DNA from: CAVRXZ01 sp963773035
GTDB lineage: Bacteria; Acidobacteriota; Vicinamibacteria; Vicinamibacterales; CAVVIG01
Direction of reading: 5' to 3'
Assembly (NCBI GenBank): GCA_963773035.1
Contig: CAVYZX010000002.1
Span: forward strand, 62,001-126,000
Length of the DNA stretch: 64,000 nucleotides
Part shown: in pieces, positions 7,880-17,622 of the stretch
Layout: each line of letters starts with the position of its first letter
Numbering within the stretch: the stretch's first letter is position 1
Notes under the pieces: generated by a model
Told to the model about the DNA's origin: nothing
Databases searched by the model: none
What the model saw: the letters and a program-made list of their open reading frames with translations, nothing else
Translations under genes and position numbers: made by a program

Positions 7880-10293
7880 GCGAGGGGATCGAGGCGGGTG
7901 GCGCGTCGCGCGGGCCAGAAACAGGCGGCAACGGCTACTGCCGCCATCAGCCCGGCGATCGATACGAGCGTCACGGCATCACGCGTGCTCGTCTGAATCA
8001 GCAGACTTTGGAGAAGCTGACCGACGCCGAACGCACCGGCCAGCCCCAGCATCAGACCGAGAGCGACCAGGACGAATGCGCGTCGAAGAAAGAGCCAGAT
8101 GACGTGTGAGGGTTGAGCGCCAAGCGCCATCCGCACGCCGATCTCCTGCGTTCGCTGTGTCACAGAGTATGCGGTGACGGCATAGAGCCCGACGGCAGCC
8201 AGAGTGAGTGCGATCGCGGCGAAGACGGCGAACATGGTCCCGAACACTCGGAAGGCCCATCGTTGCCGCGCCAGCACCTCATCCAGCGAGCGGATGTCGA
8301 AGACCGGCAGGTCTGCATCGAGCGCGCGGAGTTCTTCACGAACGAGCGGTGCGATTTTGCCTGGATCGGAGCTGGTCCGAACGATCAAGGTTGATGCTCT
8401 GCCCTGGCTGGGGCTAGCCAGGTACGGCACATACACGACCGGGTCGTATTCAAGCTCCTGGATATTCCGCTGCCGAAGATTCGTCGAAACGCCGATGATG
8501 GTCAGAGAGGGAAGCTGAAAAGCATTCTGAACTTCCTCCGTCAATCGAATGCGTCTTCCAAGCGGATCCTGCCCGGCAAAATACATGTCGACGAATCGCT
8601 GATTGACGATTGCGCCTTCGCGGCCGCGCACGGTGTCGCTTTCAGCGAACTGCCGGCCACGCACGATGCGCAACCCAATGGTGTCGAAGTATCGAACGCC
8701 CACACTCAACATGCCCACGATCGGCGGCCGTTCTCCCGGCAGGGATCGGCCATCAATAGCCAGCTGAAGCCCGGGACCTCCGCCGAGCGGCAGATTGCTG
8801 GCTGTCGTGACCGCTTCGAGCGCGCCAATCCCGCCGAGCCGCTCATCCAATCGTCGAATGAAGGCATTCCGCGCGTCCGGCGTCGCGTACTTGGTATCTG
8901 GCAGCGCCAGCTGCATCGTCAAGAGTCGAGACGTATCGATTCCGAGATCCTGCCGATAGAGCGTCAGGAAGCTCCGCATCATGAATCCGGCGCCCGCAAG
9001 GAGCACCAATGTCAACGCGACCTCCACCACCAGGAGCGTGCTGGTCCACCGGCGGGCGCGGAGGCCCCCGGATCCGGACCGGCCACCCTCTTTCAACGTG
9101 TCGTTGACGTTGGTTCTTGATACGTACAACGCCGGCGCGAGCCCGAACACGATCCCCGTCAGGAAGCACACCGCGAACAGGAAGACGAATACGCTACCGT
9201 CCAGCGAAAACACCATGTAGTACGGTTTGCCGACGTCCTGGGTCGCGGCGTCGAAAAGGCGGATGCCAATCAGCGAGAGCGGAAACGCCAGGACGCCGCT
9301 GAACGCAGCCAGCAGTACGCTTTCAACCAGCAATTGGCGAACGATTCGCCAGCGGCTGGCCCCGAGAGAAACCTTGACCGCGATTTCCCTCGCTCGTTCC
9401 GCCGCTCGCGCCAGCATCAAATTGGCGACATTTGCGCACGCGATCAACAGCACGAAGGCAACCGCACCCATCAAGGACAGGAAAATGAGCCTGATTGGGC
9501 CGCCAGTCACCCGCTCGTTGTAGGAGACGACGGTAGGAACGAAGTCCTTGTTGGTACTTGGATAGTCGCGAGCCAGCCGTGCGGCTATGGCCTGAAGCTC
9601 ACTTCGCGCTTGTGGGATGGTCACGCCGTCGCGCAAGCGTGCGATCACCGTGTACTGCCGGATCTGTCGGCTCTGACCGCGCACGATGGTCGCCTGCGAG
9701 AGCGGAAGCCAGACATCGGTATTTGGCGGGAACTGCATGCCCTTCGGCATGACGCCGATGACGGTCGCCAGAGCGTCGTTGACTTTGATATTGCGCCCAA
9801 CAACCGACGGCTGCCCACCGTAGCGTGTCTGCCAAACGCTGTAGCCCAGGATCACGCTGGGCGCAGCACCCTCGAGATCCTCGTCATCTGTGAACGTGCG
9901 GCCGAGGATGGGGGGCACGCCCAACAGCCGGAACGTGCTGGCGGACATGATCGCTCCGGCGTAGCGCTCCGGCGGCCGGCCCTCTTCACTGACATTCAAC
10001 GGAGGTTGCCCAAACAGCGACATGTCAGAGAAGCTTCGCGCCGCAACCCGCCAATCCTGGAAATCCAGGAACGAGACACCCAGATTGCGATTCCGAGTGT
10101 CCCGAGTGCCGAGCGCGACGATCTGTTCTGGATTCTTGAAGGGCACGCCACGAAGCAACACCGCGTTCACGAGAGTGAATACGGCACTGTTCGCCGCGAT
10201 GCCCAGCGCAAGAGCTGCTGCCGCGACGAGCGTGAACCATCGGCTTTTGACGAGCAGCCGGATCGCGAAGCGAAGATCCTGAAGAAGGCTCAT
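7861..10293 (-). CDS. ADOP-family (duplicated MacB/FtsX-type) ABC transporter permease
   Basis: An 810-residue membrane protein with two FtsX-type halves. The N-terminus LRFAIRLLVKSRWFT, then ALGIAANSAVFTLVNAVLLR, is the signature of the acidobacterial duplicated orphan permeases. A MacB-like periplasmic domain follows (about 60-250), then three transmembrane helices (about 270-400), a second periplasmic domain (about 460-680) and three more helices, ending in ARRATRLDPLAALRYE. No ABC ATPase gene is adjacent, as is usual for this orphan family. Export of small molecules or peptides is the general guess; the substrate is unknown. Confidence 0.92.
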   Translation of the reverse strand: MSLLQDLRFAIRLLVKSRWFTLVAAAALALGIAANSAVFTLVNAVLLRGVPFKNPEQIVALGTRDTRNRNLGVSFLDFQDWRVAARSFSDMSLFGQPPLNVSEEGRPPERYAGAIMSASTFRLLGVPPILGRTFTDDEDLEGAAPSVILGYSVWQTRYGGQPSVVGRNIKVNDALATVIGVMPKGMQFPPNTDVWLPLSQATIVRGQSRQIRQYTVIARLRDGVTIPQARSELQAIAARLARDYPSTNKDFVPTVVSYNERVTGGPIRLIFLSLMGAVAFVLLIACANVANLMLARAAERAREIAVKVSLGASRWRIVRQLLVESVLLAAFSGVLAFPLSLIGIRLFDAATQDVGKPYYMVFSLDGSVFVFLFAVCFLTGIVFGLAPALYVSRTNVNDTLKEGGRSGSGGLRARRWTSTLLVVEVALTLVLLAGAGFMMRSFLTLYRQDLGIDTSRLLTMQLALPDTKYATPDARNAFIRRLDERLGGIGALEAVTTASNLPLGGGPGLQLAIDGRSLPGERPPIVGMLSVGVRYFDTIGLRIVRGRQFAESDTVRGREGAIVNQRFVDMYFAGQDPLGRRIRLTEEVQNAFQLPSLTIIGVSTNLRQRNIQELEYDPVVYVPYLASPSQGRASTLIVRTSSDPGKIAPLVREELRALDADLPVFDIRSLDEVLARQRWAFRVFGTMFAVFAAIALTLAAVGLYAVTAYSVTQRTQEIGVRMALGAQPSHVIWLFLRRAFVLVALGLMLGLAGAFGVGQLLQSLLIQTSTRDAVTLVSIAGLMAAVAVAACFWPARRATRLDPLAALRYE

Positions 10294-10369
10294 CGAGATG
10301 GCGGCGACACGAGTCGCGCGTCAAAGCCATATACGTAGATTGTGAGGAAAAGGTTAACCGCGGAGGCCG

Positions 10370-10618
10370 CTACTTCTTGGGTGGACCAAAGGGCTCGATC
10401 TTGGGATTCGAATAGGATCCCACCACGCCATCGCTGCCTTCGATCTTGTCGGCGACCCGCTCGTCCACCAGGATGGCGTACAGGTGTTGATCAGGATTGA
10501 GCGCCACGACGCCAAACTCGGGGTCAACTTCTTCAAGCGCAAGCCCGAGTTTGGCGCGTACACGCGGCAGCGTCGCCTCAGACGGCTCCAGCTGCAACTT
10601 CACCATCCGGGTCGCCAT
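10370..10618 (-). CDS. Small protein resembling a stand-alone subtilase propeptide (possible inhibitor or chaperone)
   Basis: An 82-residue protein with no signal peptide, 50 bases downstream of the subtilase gene on the same strand. Its pattern MVKLQLEPSEA, then LYAILVDERVADKIEG, and GVVGSYSNPKIEPFGPP ends like an I9-type propeptide, just where such a domain would meet its protease. The adjacent subtilase has the parallel segment VVGVFSDPLIESS at the end of its own prodomain. I infer a separate propeptide-like inhibitor or folding partner. No named family was recognised with certainty, so the function rests on this similarity and on position. Confidence 0.6.
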   Translation of the reverse strand: MATRMVKLQLEPSEATLPRVRAKLGLALEEVDPEFGVVALNPDQHLYAILVDERVADKIEGSDGVVGSYSNPKIEPFGPPKK

Positions 10619-10668
10619 GCCTTCATTTTAGCGAGACTGGCGCCCTGGCCGCCGAGAAAAACAGAGGA

Positions 10669-12000
10669 CTAGGGAAGCGCAGCCATAAGGGCAGCCGGAT
10701 TGATGATGCCGAATCCGTAGTCGAAGTCGTACCCCGAATTGCCACGATCCTCAGCCGTCTTGTAGATCAGCGCGCGAAGCTGGAGCGGTGAAAGTTTCGA
10801 GGCTCGATATTTGCTACGAATCGCGGCGACGACTCCCGCCGCCACAGGACAAGCTGCCGACGTGCCGCCATCTTCCGGATACACGCCTGACCCGACGAAG
10901 TGCGTGTAAGCAGAAACATCTGGCTTCCTTGCCGAGAGGCGGCCAGGCCCCTGCGACGAATAGCCAACGCGCCCCTTCTTCGTGTCGACGCCGGCGATAC
11001 TCAGCACCAGCGGATGCGAATTCGCTCCGCAGATTGGCGGAGTCGTTCCGAAATTGCAGCGGCCGTCCGGACAATTCTTTCCGCAGTTGCCCGCGGCGAA
11101 AAGGATGTCCGCGCCGGCGGCCTCGAGGCTGGCGACGATGATGTTGAACGGGTGATTCGGGTTGTCGCTGTAATTACCAGGGTGTCCAGGCGGAAAATCC
11201 CACGTCGGCGAGAACATCCCCCAACTGTTACTGACGACCATGGCGCGCTTCGAAACAGGCATCACGTTGAGAATATTCCGCAACTTGCTGTACGCCAGGA
11301 CGGCATCGCTGAGGAGGCCTGCCATTGCCGTCGCACCCGGAGTCCGGGAGAGCAACACGGCATAGTCCAGATACGTCGCTTTCGGCGCAGCGATGCCGGC
11401 GTCATAGGCGCACATTGTCCCGTGATCGACTGGGTGCTTGCCTGGAGTGGTCGTCACGCCCGCGGGTGTCCAGCTTTTCATGACATCGAGCTTGGGAGTA
11501 CGTCCTTTGCTCTTCAGATGAGCCACGCTGACTCCGGTATCGACGATCGCGAGGTAGACACCCTTGCCGGCCATCTGGTGCGAGGCGAGCTTGCTGACAC
11601 TCAACAGCTTCGCCACATCGCTGTCCTTGCCAACGGGAGGATCGCCGGGGCACACGATCGAGGACTCGATTAGCGGATCGGAGAAGACGCCGACGACATC
11701 TGGATGGGCGGTTGCCGCGGCCACCGCTGCAGCCTGCGAAGAGCCGTCCGGAACGTATCCACGTACGAGATACGTGGAATCAGCGGCGTCCAACGAGAAG
11801 CTCAAGGGCTGCGAAAGCGAGTGCATGGGCGACCCCGCGGCTGTTCTCACCCCTGGTAGTTGCACAGGGGGATAACTCGGGTCGAGCGTGAGACCCGCGA
11901 CGGAGCTTTCGATGCTGGCAGTGAGCGAAGGTAGTGGAGAGCCACCCAATGCCGCCGCATGAACGGGGGCAGAAGATCGCAGCTGAACCAGGACTTTCAT
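10669..12000 (-). CDS. S8 family serine peptidase (subtilase)
   Basis: A 443-residue subtilisin-like protease. The catalytic triad is visible: Asp in YLAIVDTGVSVAHL, His in PVDHGTMCAYDAGIA and Ser in GGTSAACPVAAGVVAAI; the oxyanion Asn is in FAAGNCGKNC. Residues 1 to about 140 look like a prodomain (ending VVGVFSDPLIE). No signal peptide is seen after the start MKVLVQLRSSAP, so it is either intracellular or exported by an unusual route. The start is well supported by AAGGAGG a few bases upstream. The Cys-rich stretch after the oxyanion Asn (NCGKNCPDGRCNFG) may form disulfides, which would favour an extracytoplasmic site. Confidence 0.9.
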   Translation of the reverse strand: MKVLVQLRSSAPVHAAALGGSPLPSLTASIESSVAGLTLDPSYPPVQLPGVRTAAGSPMHSLSQPLSFSLDAADSTYLVRGYVPDGSSQAAAVAAATAHPDVVGVFSDPLIESSIVCPGDPPVGKDSDVAKLLSVSKLASHQMAGKGVYLAIVDTGVSVAHLKSKGRTPKLDVMKSWTPAGVTTTPGKHPVDHGTMCAYDAGIAAPKATYLDYAVLLSRTPGATAMAGLLSDAVLAYSKLRNILNVMPVSKRAMVVSNSWGMFSPTWDFPPGHPGNYSDNPNHPFNIIVASLEAAGADILFAAGNCGKNCPDGRCNFGTTPPICGANSHPLVLSIAGVDTKKGRVGYSSQGPGRLSARKPDVSAYTHFVGSGVYPEDGGTSAACPVAAGVVAAIRSKYRASKLSPLQLRALIYKTAEDRGNSGYDFDYGFGIINPAALMAALP

Positions 12001-12164
12001 GCCATCCTCCTTCCGAAAATCGAATCGACAACGACGTGTGTGGCTTGCCTGAGCCTGACATCGGAGTTAACGCCCGCTGCAGGTAGAGTGAACAAACCGT
12101 CTAGGGTTCTGATGTGATCAATGCGCCGCGGAACGATGTGATCGTTTTCGGGACAGGAGAGACT

Positions 12165-13667
12165 TTAAACCATTCGAAACTGCAGAGCTTCGGCGAGGTG
12201 ATCGACGGACATCGAATCGGTTCCGGAAAGATCGGCGATGGTGCGAGCGACCTTTCTTATGCGGTCGTAACCGCGTGCGCTGAGCCTCATCTTCAAAACT
12301 GCCTTCTCCATCAAGTGTTCGGCTTTTCGATCCGATCCGCAATAACGAGTCATCAGGGCCGGAGTCAATTCAGCATTCGTCCTGATTCCGTCGTCCGCAT
12401 ACCGATTGCGTTGCCGTTCACGAGCTTCCGCGACACGCTGCCGAACGACGCACGACGACTCGCCGCCGCCACTGTCCGAAACAACGCCAACGGGCAACGC
12501 GGGTACCTCGACGATGAGATCCAATCGATCCCGCAGCGGGCCGGACAGCCGATCGCGATAACGAGCGATTTGCAGTGGTGTGCAGCGGCACGCGCGGATC
12601 GCATCGCCAAGATAGCCACACGGACATGGGTTCATCGCGCCGACGAGCATGAAACGAGCAGGAAATTCTGCGATGCGAGCGGCCCTCGAGATTGTGACTC
12701 GCCCTTCCTCGAGCGGCTGCCGCAGCACTTCGAGGACGTGACGGCTGAACTCGAGCATCTCGTCCAGGAACAACACGCCATGATGCGCGAGACTCACTTC
12801 GCCGGGCCTTGGATGGGGACCCCCACCGACAAGCGCTGCGTCAGAAATTGTGTGGTGCGGCGCGCGAAACGGACGATCGGCCAGCAGGCCGGCTCCCGGC
12901 GGCAGGAGTCCCGCAACCGAATGCACGGAGGTGGCTTCGAGTGACTCATCGAACGTCAACGGCGGGAGAATGCCCGGCACCCGCCGGGCCATCATCGTCT
13001 TGCCAGCGCCCGGCGGCCCCACGAGGAGGAGGTTGTGACCACCGGCGCAGGCGACTTCCAATGCACGGCGGGGAAGGAGCTGTCCCCGAACATCTGCGAG
13101 ATCTGCAGCCTGGGTCAACCTGGCCGCGGGCAACGGAGCCGGCGTGATCGGAACCGCAGGCCCGTTGAGAGCCCGAACCGCGTCGCCGAGCGACGCGACC
13201 GCGAAGACAGCAAGGCCCGACACGACTGCCGCCTCACTGGCGTTGGCTGGGGAAAGCAAGATCCCCGTGACATTTTCGCGCCGGGCCGCGGCGGCAATCG
13301 GCAGCACGCCGCGAATGGCATGAATCGAGCCATCGAGTGAGAGCTCACCAATGAGAACGAGATCGGGAATGTGCCGCCGTTCCACGATTCCCTGCGCCGC
13401 CAGGATCCCGAGAGCGATTGGCAGATCGAACGAGGCCCCGACTTTGCGGACGTCGGCGGGCGCCAGATTCACCGTGATGCGGTGCGGGGGAAACTCGAAG
13501 CCGGAATTACGAATCGCACTTCGCACGCGGTCGCGGCTTTCACGAACACTGGCGTCGGGAAGCCCGACCATCGTGAAGCTGGGAAACCCGAACGACACGT
13601 CCACTTCGACTTGGACCGGGCACGCTTCCACACCAAATACCGCGGCGGTGCGAAGGCAGGCGAGCAT
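12165..13667 (-). CDS. comM: ComM/YifB family Mg-chelatase-like AAA+ ATPase
   Basis: A 500-residue protein. The N-terminal ChlI-like domain (FGFPSFTMVGLPDASVRES, ITVNLAPADVRKVGASFDLP) is followed by a Mg-chelatase AAA+ core with Walker A GPPGAGKTMMARR at about residue 215 and Walker B VLFLDEMLEFSR. The C-terminal domain (RLSARGYDRIRKVARTIADL) is typical. Relatives act as hexameric helicases that promote branch migration during natural transformation. It stands alone, with gaps of more than 100 bases on both sides. The assignment is firm; a competence role here is inferred. Confidence 0.93.
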   Translation of the reverse strand: MLACLRTAAVFGVEACPVQVEVDVSFGFPSFTMVGLPDASVRESRDRVRSAIRNSGFEFPPHRITVNLAPADVRKVGASFDLPIALGILAAQGIVERRHIPDLVLIGELSLDGSIHAIRGVLPIAAAARRENVTGILLSPANASEAAVVSGLAVFAVASLGDAVRALNGPAVPITPAPLPAARLTQAADLADVRGQLLPRRALEVACAGGHNLLLVGPPGAGKTMMARRVPGILPPLTFDESLEATSVHSVAGLLPPGAGLLADRPFRAPHHTISDAALVGGGPHPRPGEVSLAHHGVLFLDEMLEFSRHVLEVLRQPLEEGRVTISRAARIAEFPARFMLVGAMNPCPCGYLGDAIRACRCTPLQIARYRDRLSGPLRDRLDLIVEVPALPVGVVSDSGGGESSCVVRQRVAEARERQRNRYADDGIRTNAELTPALMTRYCGSDRKAEHLMEKAVLKMRLSARGYDRIRKVARTIADLSGTDSMSVDHLAEALQFRMV

Positions 13668-13791
13668 GCCGGCTCAACTGCAATCCTCGCGGCACACGAC
13701 CCCTCATGTGCCTTCAATGACTTGCCGGCAGATCTTCAGTCTTGATCGCAGTTTCTGCGACGCAGTAGGGAAGGAGAGTCGCGAGTATTTG

Positions 13792-15543
13792 TCAGCTGAG
13801 GTCGCGATCCGCGGAGCGAGCGTAAACGATCAGCCGATCGCCTGCCGCGATATAGCTGCCGGGAATCCGGTTCCACGTTCTGAGGGAAGCGACGGTCGTC
13901 TTGAACAGCTTCGCGATCGAGCCCAGTGTGTCGCCCTGCTTGACTCGATAGATCACTTTGACACGGTCCGAGCCCTCGGGGCCGTCGGCCACCGGTACTG
14001 CTTCTGATTGAATCGGCTGCGATTCTGCGTCAGGAATCGCCTGGTCGGTACGAACACTCGTCAACTTCGGCGCCTCGCGCGGCACGATCAGTTTCTGACC
14101 GGTCGAGAGCTGAGCAGTCAGGCTCAGGTAGTTCGCCTCCGCCAGGTCCGCTCGCCGAACACCGAGCTTCCGGGCCACGATCTGCATCGTCTCGCCACGT
14201 TTCACGGTGTACCACTTCAGCGAGACGAGGTCCACAGGCGGCGCTTCCAGCAGCCGCGCCTTGACCTGATCGGCCGTGCCGGCCGGCACCTTCAATTCGT
14301 ACTCTTCATCCCGGATCGGCGTAGTCCAGCGCCGAAGCTCCGGGTTGAGGGACTGAATCACGTCGATCGTGGTTTCGGCCCACTGGGCGACACGCCGGAG
14401 ATCGACAGGCCGAACCAGCATGATCTCGTCGTACGGAGTGGGCTCCTCCGTCTCGAATTCGAATCCGTACCGGCTTGGGTTTCTGGCGATGACGATGGCC
14501 GCTAGGATCATCGGCACGTACTCTCGAGTCTCACGAGGAAGAATTCGAGGCTTCCCGGCCAACGTCCAGAAGTCATCCGCGCCAGACCGCTTGATGGCGC
14601 GTTGCAGGCGTCCAGGCCCGCCGTTGTACGAGGCCAGCGCCAGGTGCCAATCGCCGTCAAAGAGTCCGCCCAGGGTTTTGAGATATCGCGCTGCCGCGAC
14701 TGTTGCCTTCTCGGGATCCGAGCGCTCATCGATGTACCAATCGCGGCGCAAGCCGTTTTCGACCGCAGTGCCGGCCATGAACTGCCACACGCCCTTCGCC
14801 TTCGCGCGAGAAAGAGCGTTCGGGTTGAACGCGCTCTCGATAAGGGGCACGTAGGCGAGGTCCAGCGGCAGGCCTTCAGCCCGAAAGACGTCTTGGATCA
14901 TCGGCAGATACTTGCTGCCGCGCTTCATGCCGTCTTCGATGAAATCGTGAAGGCGACCCTGAAAGAGCTCGATGTAGGAAAGAACTCGCGCATTCAGCGG
15001 GATCGAAATGTCGTGCACAGTTGTCGAAAGATCCAACTGCACCACGTCTTTCAATTCGGCGGTAAGCGGCGGAGGCGGAAAAGTCGCCGACAGCGAGAGA
15101 AGGGCATCAATCGACGCGGGCTCGTACCTTTTCTCTGTAACCCCGTCGCCCTCGACGATGGCCTTTACCTCGTAGGCCGTGATTCGATTGACCAGCCGAT
15201 CGTAGTGCTCACGAATGCGCGGTTCCGTCCGGCCACCGTACGGCGACTCGAGCAGCATGTCGATGGCGAGGTCGAATTCCTGCTTGGCCGCCTCGACGTG
15301 TCCCTGAGCGAGCTCCTGTTCACCAGCCCTGAAATGCTCGTCAGAGTTGGCAATCAACGCGAGAACTTCGTCTTGAGCAAGATTGACGGTTCGAACAGGG
15401 ATGGCGGGTCCGGGTGCAATAGGCTGCGGCTGGGTAGGTGCGAGAACCGGAGCCTGGGTCTTACGAGGTCCGCAAGCCGTCAGCGTGACGACCAAAACTG
15501 CGAGTGCAAAAGTGAAGCGCGACTGGAAACAACGTCGGATCAT
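13792..15543 (-). CDS. mltD: MltD-like lytic transglycosylase lipoprotein with two LysM domains
   Basis: About 583 residues from the ATG at 15543. The start is chosen because it gives a lipoprotein signal ending VVTLTACG (lipobox LTAC). A helical N-terminal region with a tetratricopeptide-like stretch (about 45-120) is followed by the SLT catalytic domain (LAYVPLIESAFNPNAL with the catalytic Glu, then KGVWQFMAGTA and ALASYNGGPGRL). Two LysM modules close the protein (WYTVKRGETMQIVARKLGV and YRVKQGDTLGSIAKLFKT). It should cleave peptidoglycan glycan strands in the periplasm. An upstream in-frame ATG at 15606 would add 21 charged residues before the signal and is less likely. Confidence 0.92.
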   Translation of the reverse strand: MIRRCFQSRFTFALAVLVVTLTACGPRKTQAPVLAPTQPQPIAPGPAIPVRTVNLAQDEVLALIANSDEHFRAGEQELAQGHVEAAKQEFDLAIDMLLESPYGGRTEPRIREHYDRLVNRITAYEVKAIVEGDGVTEKRYEPASIDALLSLSATFPPPPLTAELKDVVQLDLSTTVHDISIPLNARVLSYIELFQGRLHDFIEDGMKRGSKYLPMIQDVFRAEGLPLDLAYVPLIESAFNPNALSRAKAKGVWQFMAGTAVENGLRRDWYIDERSDPEKATVAAARYLKTLGGLFDGDWHLALASYNGGPGRLQRAIKRSGADDFWTLAGKPRILPRETREYVPMILAAIVIARNPSRYGFEFETEEPTPYDEIMLVRPVDLRRVAQWAETTIDVIQSLNPELRRWTTPIRDEEYELKVPAGTADQVKARLLEAPPVDLVSLKWYTVKRGETMQIVARKLGVRRADLAEANYLSLTAQLSTGQKLIVPREAPKLTSVRTDQAIPDAESQPIQSEAVPVADGPEGSDRVKVIYRVKQGDTLGSIAKLFKTTVASLRTWNRIPGSYIAAGDRLIVYARSADRDLS

Positions 15544-15852
15544 TCGGGCGCTCCGCGACCGCGTCAAACGCCGCGAGGCGCCCGACGCATCGTAAGTCGC
15601 CCCCACCGGCGGGGGCTCGACCTTCCACTAACTCCTTCCTCACTGCTTCCGCTGGAGCTTCGTCGAAGGCCGTGTTTCACACGCGGGAAGCTTGTGCCCC
15701 CGCCTCTACTTCCTCAAGACGACGCGTTCAAATCTGTAACGAAAGTACTGTTGTCATGCAATGGATGAGCCAGCCGAATTACGAACTTAGCGCTGGCCAC
15801 AGAACTCTAATCGGATCAACGAGTAGCGTTCAACAGGTGTTTCACACAATTG

Positions 15853-17580
15853 TCAGCCTCGCCACGGAGCGACTGTAAAGATGTGATGCTCCTCCGCCAA
15901 ATCTCGCGCAGCGGGCGTGACGATCGCCCGCTCGGAGACAACCAGTTTCCTTCCGGTCTGGATTGCCAGCCTAACGTCTTCCTCACAGACGAATTCCAGT
16001 GGTGCTTGGTTGGTCGATGCATCGGTCGGTCGTTCTTTAGCGGAAACGGTGCCAGCCCCCTCGGGTATGTCCTGACGTCGATAGCCGCGCGATCCAAGAA
16101 AGTTCTCGATGCGCCGTGACAAAGCTGCTGCCGTAATGCCGGCAGTCGCCATTTCCGACGGCGCACGGGCCGCAACGGCTGAGCCCGCTCCCTGAAAACG
16201 ATTCGCGACCGGCGCGATCTCATAAGCGAGCCGCTTGATGTTGAGCAAGTGTCGCGGCGAGATATTGTCGGATGTGATGTTGCCCCCATAGCCCCCACAC
16301 CCGAGCGTCATCGCGGGGTCGAGGCCGGTCGTCAGACCGATCGAGCCATGCGTGGTCGGCGTATTCACCACAATGCGAAACGCCGGCTTCTTCAAGCCGA
16401 ACTCGAGAATGACATCATCGTTCTGTGAATGAATGGACATGGTGTGGCCCATGCCACCGTAGCGAAGGATTTGTTTGCACCGCTCGCATCCCTCCCGCCA
16501 ATCCTTGACCACATAGAACGACAGAACGGGACAGAGCTTCTCGATCGACAACGGGTAGTCGCGTCCCACTCCGTCGAGGGGCGCGATCAGCAGTCGAGTG
16601 CTGTGCGGAACACTTACACCACACTTCTCAGCAATAGCAGTTGCCGGTTTTCCGACGAGCGCTGGATTGGGAAGCCGCTGGGGTGTGACCAGCTCTCTTG
16701 CAACCGCCTCCATCTCACCTTTCGACAAGAAGTACGCACCCTGACTCAGGAACTCCTGCCTGACCTCATTCACAATTGGTTCGTCGACAACGACGGAGTT
16801 CTCGGATGAGCAGAGCAGGCCGTTATCGAACGTCTTGCCGGTCACGACATCGCGCACGGCCTTTTTTACATTGGCCGATCGCTCAATGAACGCAGGGGCA
16901 TTACCCGGTCCGACCCCGTAAGCAGGCTTGCCGGCACTGTACGCCGCTCGCACCAACCCCATCCCGCCGGTTGCCAGGATCACTGCAACGTCGCGATGCT
17001 TCATCAAGGCTTCCGTGCCTTCGAGGGTGACCGTGGTCATCCAGTTGATGGCACCGGCGGGGAGGCCGGCTCGGCGGCCGGCCTCATCCATCACTTCCGC
17101 GACGCGCGTGATGCACTTGACCGCGGACGGGTGTGGACTCAACACGATGGCACAACGAGCCTTGATCGAAATCAGGATCTTGTAGATGGCCGTTGACGTT
17201 GGATTGGTTGACGGCACGATGGCGGCCACGACACCAAATGGTTCGGCGATCTCGACGACGCGAGTGTCCTCGTGCCGCGCAATGACACCGACCGTCTTCA
17301 TCGGCCGGATGAATTGGTACACCTTCTGTGCGCTGAACAAGTTCTTTTGAATCTTGTCCGCCACGACGCCGTAGCCGGTTTCCTCGACTGCGAGCAGGGC
17401 AAACGCCTCGGCCTGCGACTCGGCGGCCGCCGCCATCGCATCGACGATGGCATCGATTCGATCCTGGCTGAACTCGGCCAGCTGCAACCAGGCGCTCTTG
17501 GCGCGCTGGGCGAGCGCCCGCGCTTCGGCGATCGAAGTGAGATCGCGGTCCGTCTGGCGGGGAGAATCTGTCACGGCCAT
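15853..17580 (-). CDS. Microcompartment-associated CoA-acylating-type aldehyde dehydrogenase (PduP/EutE-like) with C-terminal extension
   Basis: A 575-residue protein, about 100 longer than PduP or EutE. The core has the acylating aldehyde dehydrogenase pattern: EPFGVVAAIVPSTNPTSTAI, KPAYGVGPGNAPAFIE, and the catalytic cysteine in FDNGLLCSSENSVV. Past the core, residues near 480-500 (ITAAALSRRIENFLGSRG) form a likely amphipathic helix of the encapsulation-peptide kind. A final domain (EEDVRLAIQTGRKLVV, then IVTPAARDLAEEHHIF) resembles the terminal segments found on several microcompartment enzymes. It would turn an aldehyde into an acyl-CoA using NAD+ and CoA inside a shell. The BMC-H gene lies 42 bases upstream in the same operon. 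The aldehyde substrate is unknown; sulfoacetaldehyde-type relatives are an alternative. Confidence 0.87.
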   Translation of the reverse strand: MAVTDSPRQTDRDLTSIAEARALAQRAKSAWLQLAEFSQDRIDAIVDAMAAAAESQAEAFALLAVEETGYGVVADKIQKNLFSAQKVYQFIRPMKTVGVIARHEDTRVVEIAEPFGVVAAIVPSTNPTSTAIYKILISIKARCAIVLSPHPSAVKCITRVAEVMDEAGRRAGLPAGAINWMTTVTLEGTEALMKHRDVAVILATGGMGLVRAAYSAGKPAYGVGPGNAPAFIERSANVKKAVRDVVTGKTFDNGLLCSSENSVVVDEPIVNEVRQEFLSQGAYFLSKGEMEAVARELVTPQRLPNPALVGKPATAIAEKCGVSVPHSTRLLIAPLDGVGRDYPLSIEKLCPVLSFYVVKDWREGCERCKQILRYGGMGHTMSIHSQNDDVILEFGLKKPAFRIVVNTPTTHGSIGLTTGLDPAMTLGCGGYGGNITSDNISPRHLLNIKRLAYEIAPVANRFQGAGSAVAARAPSEMATAGITAAALSRRIENFLGSRGYRRQDIPEGAGTVSAKERPTDASTNQAPLEFVCEEDVRLAIQTGRKLVVSERAIVTPAARDLAEEHHIFTVAPWRG

Positions 17581-17622
17581 CGGTTGACGAACGACAAAGG
17601 CGGCATGGAGGAACCGGACAGA

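Noticed and set aside
9334..10338. Long open frame on the plus strand opposite the ADOP permease gene
   Set aside because: It is fully antisense to a well-conserved permease and has no recognisable motif; long antisense frames are expected in GC-rich DNA.
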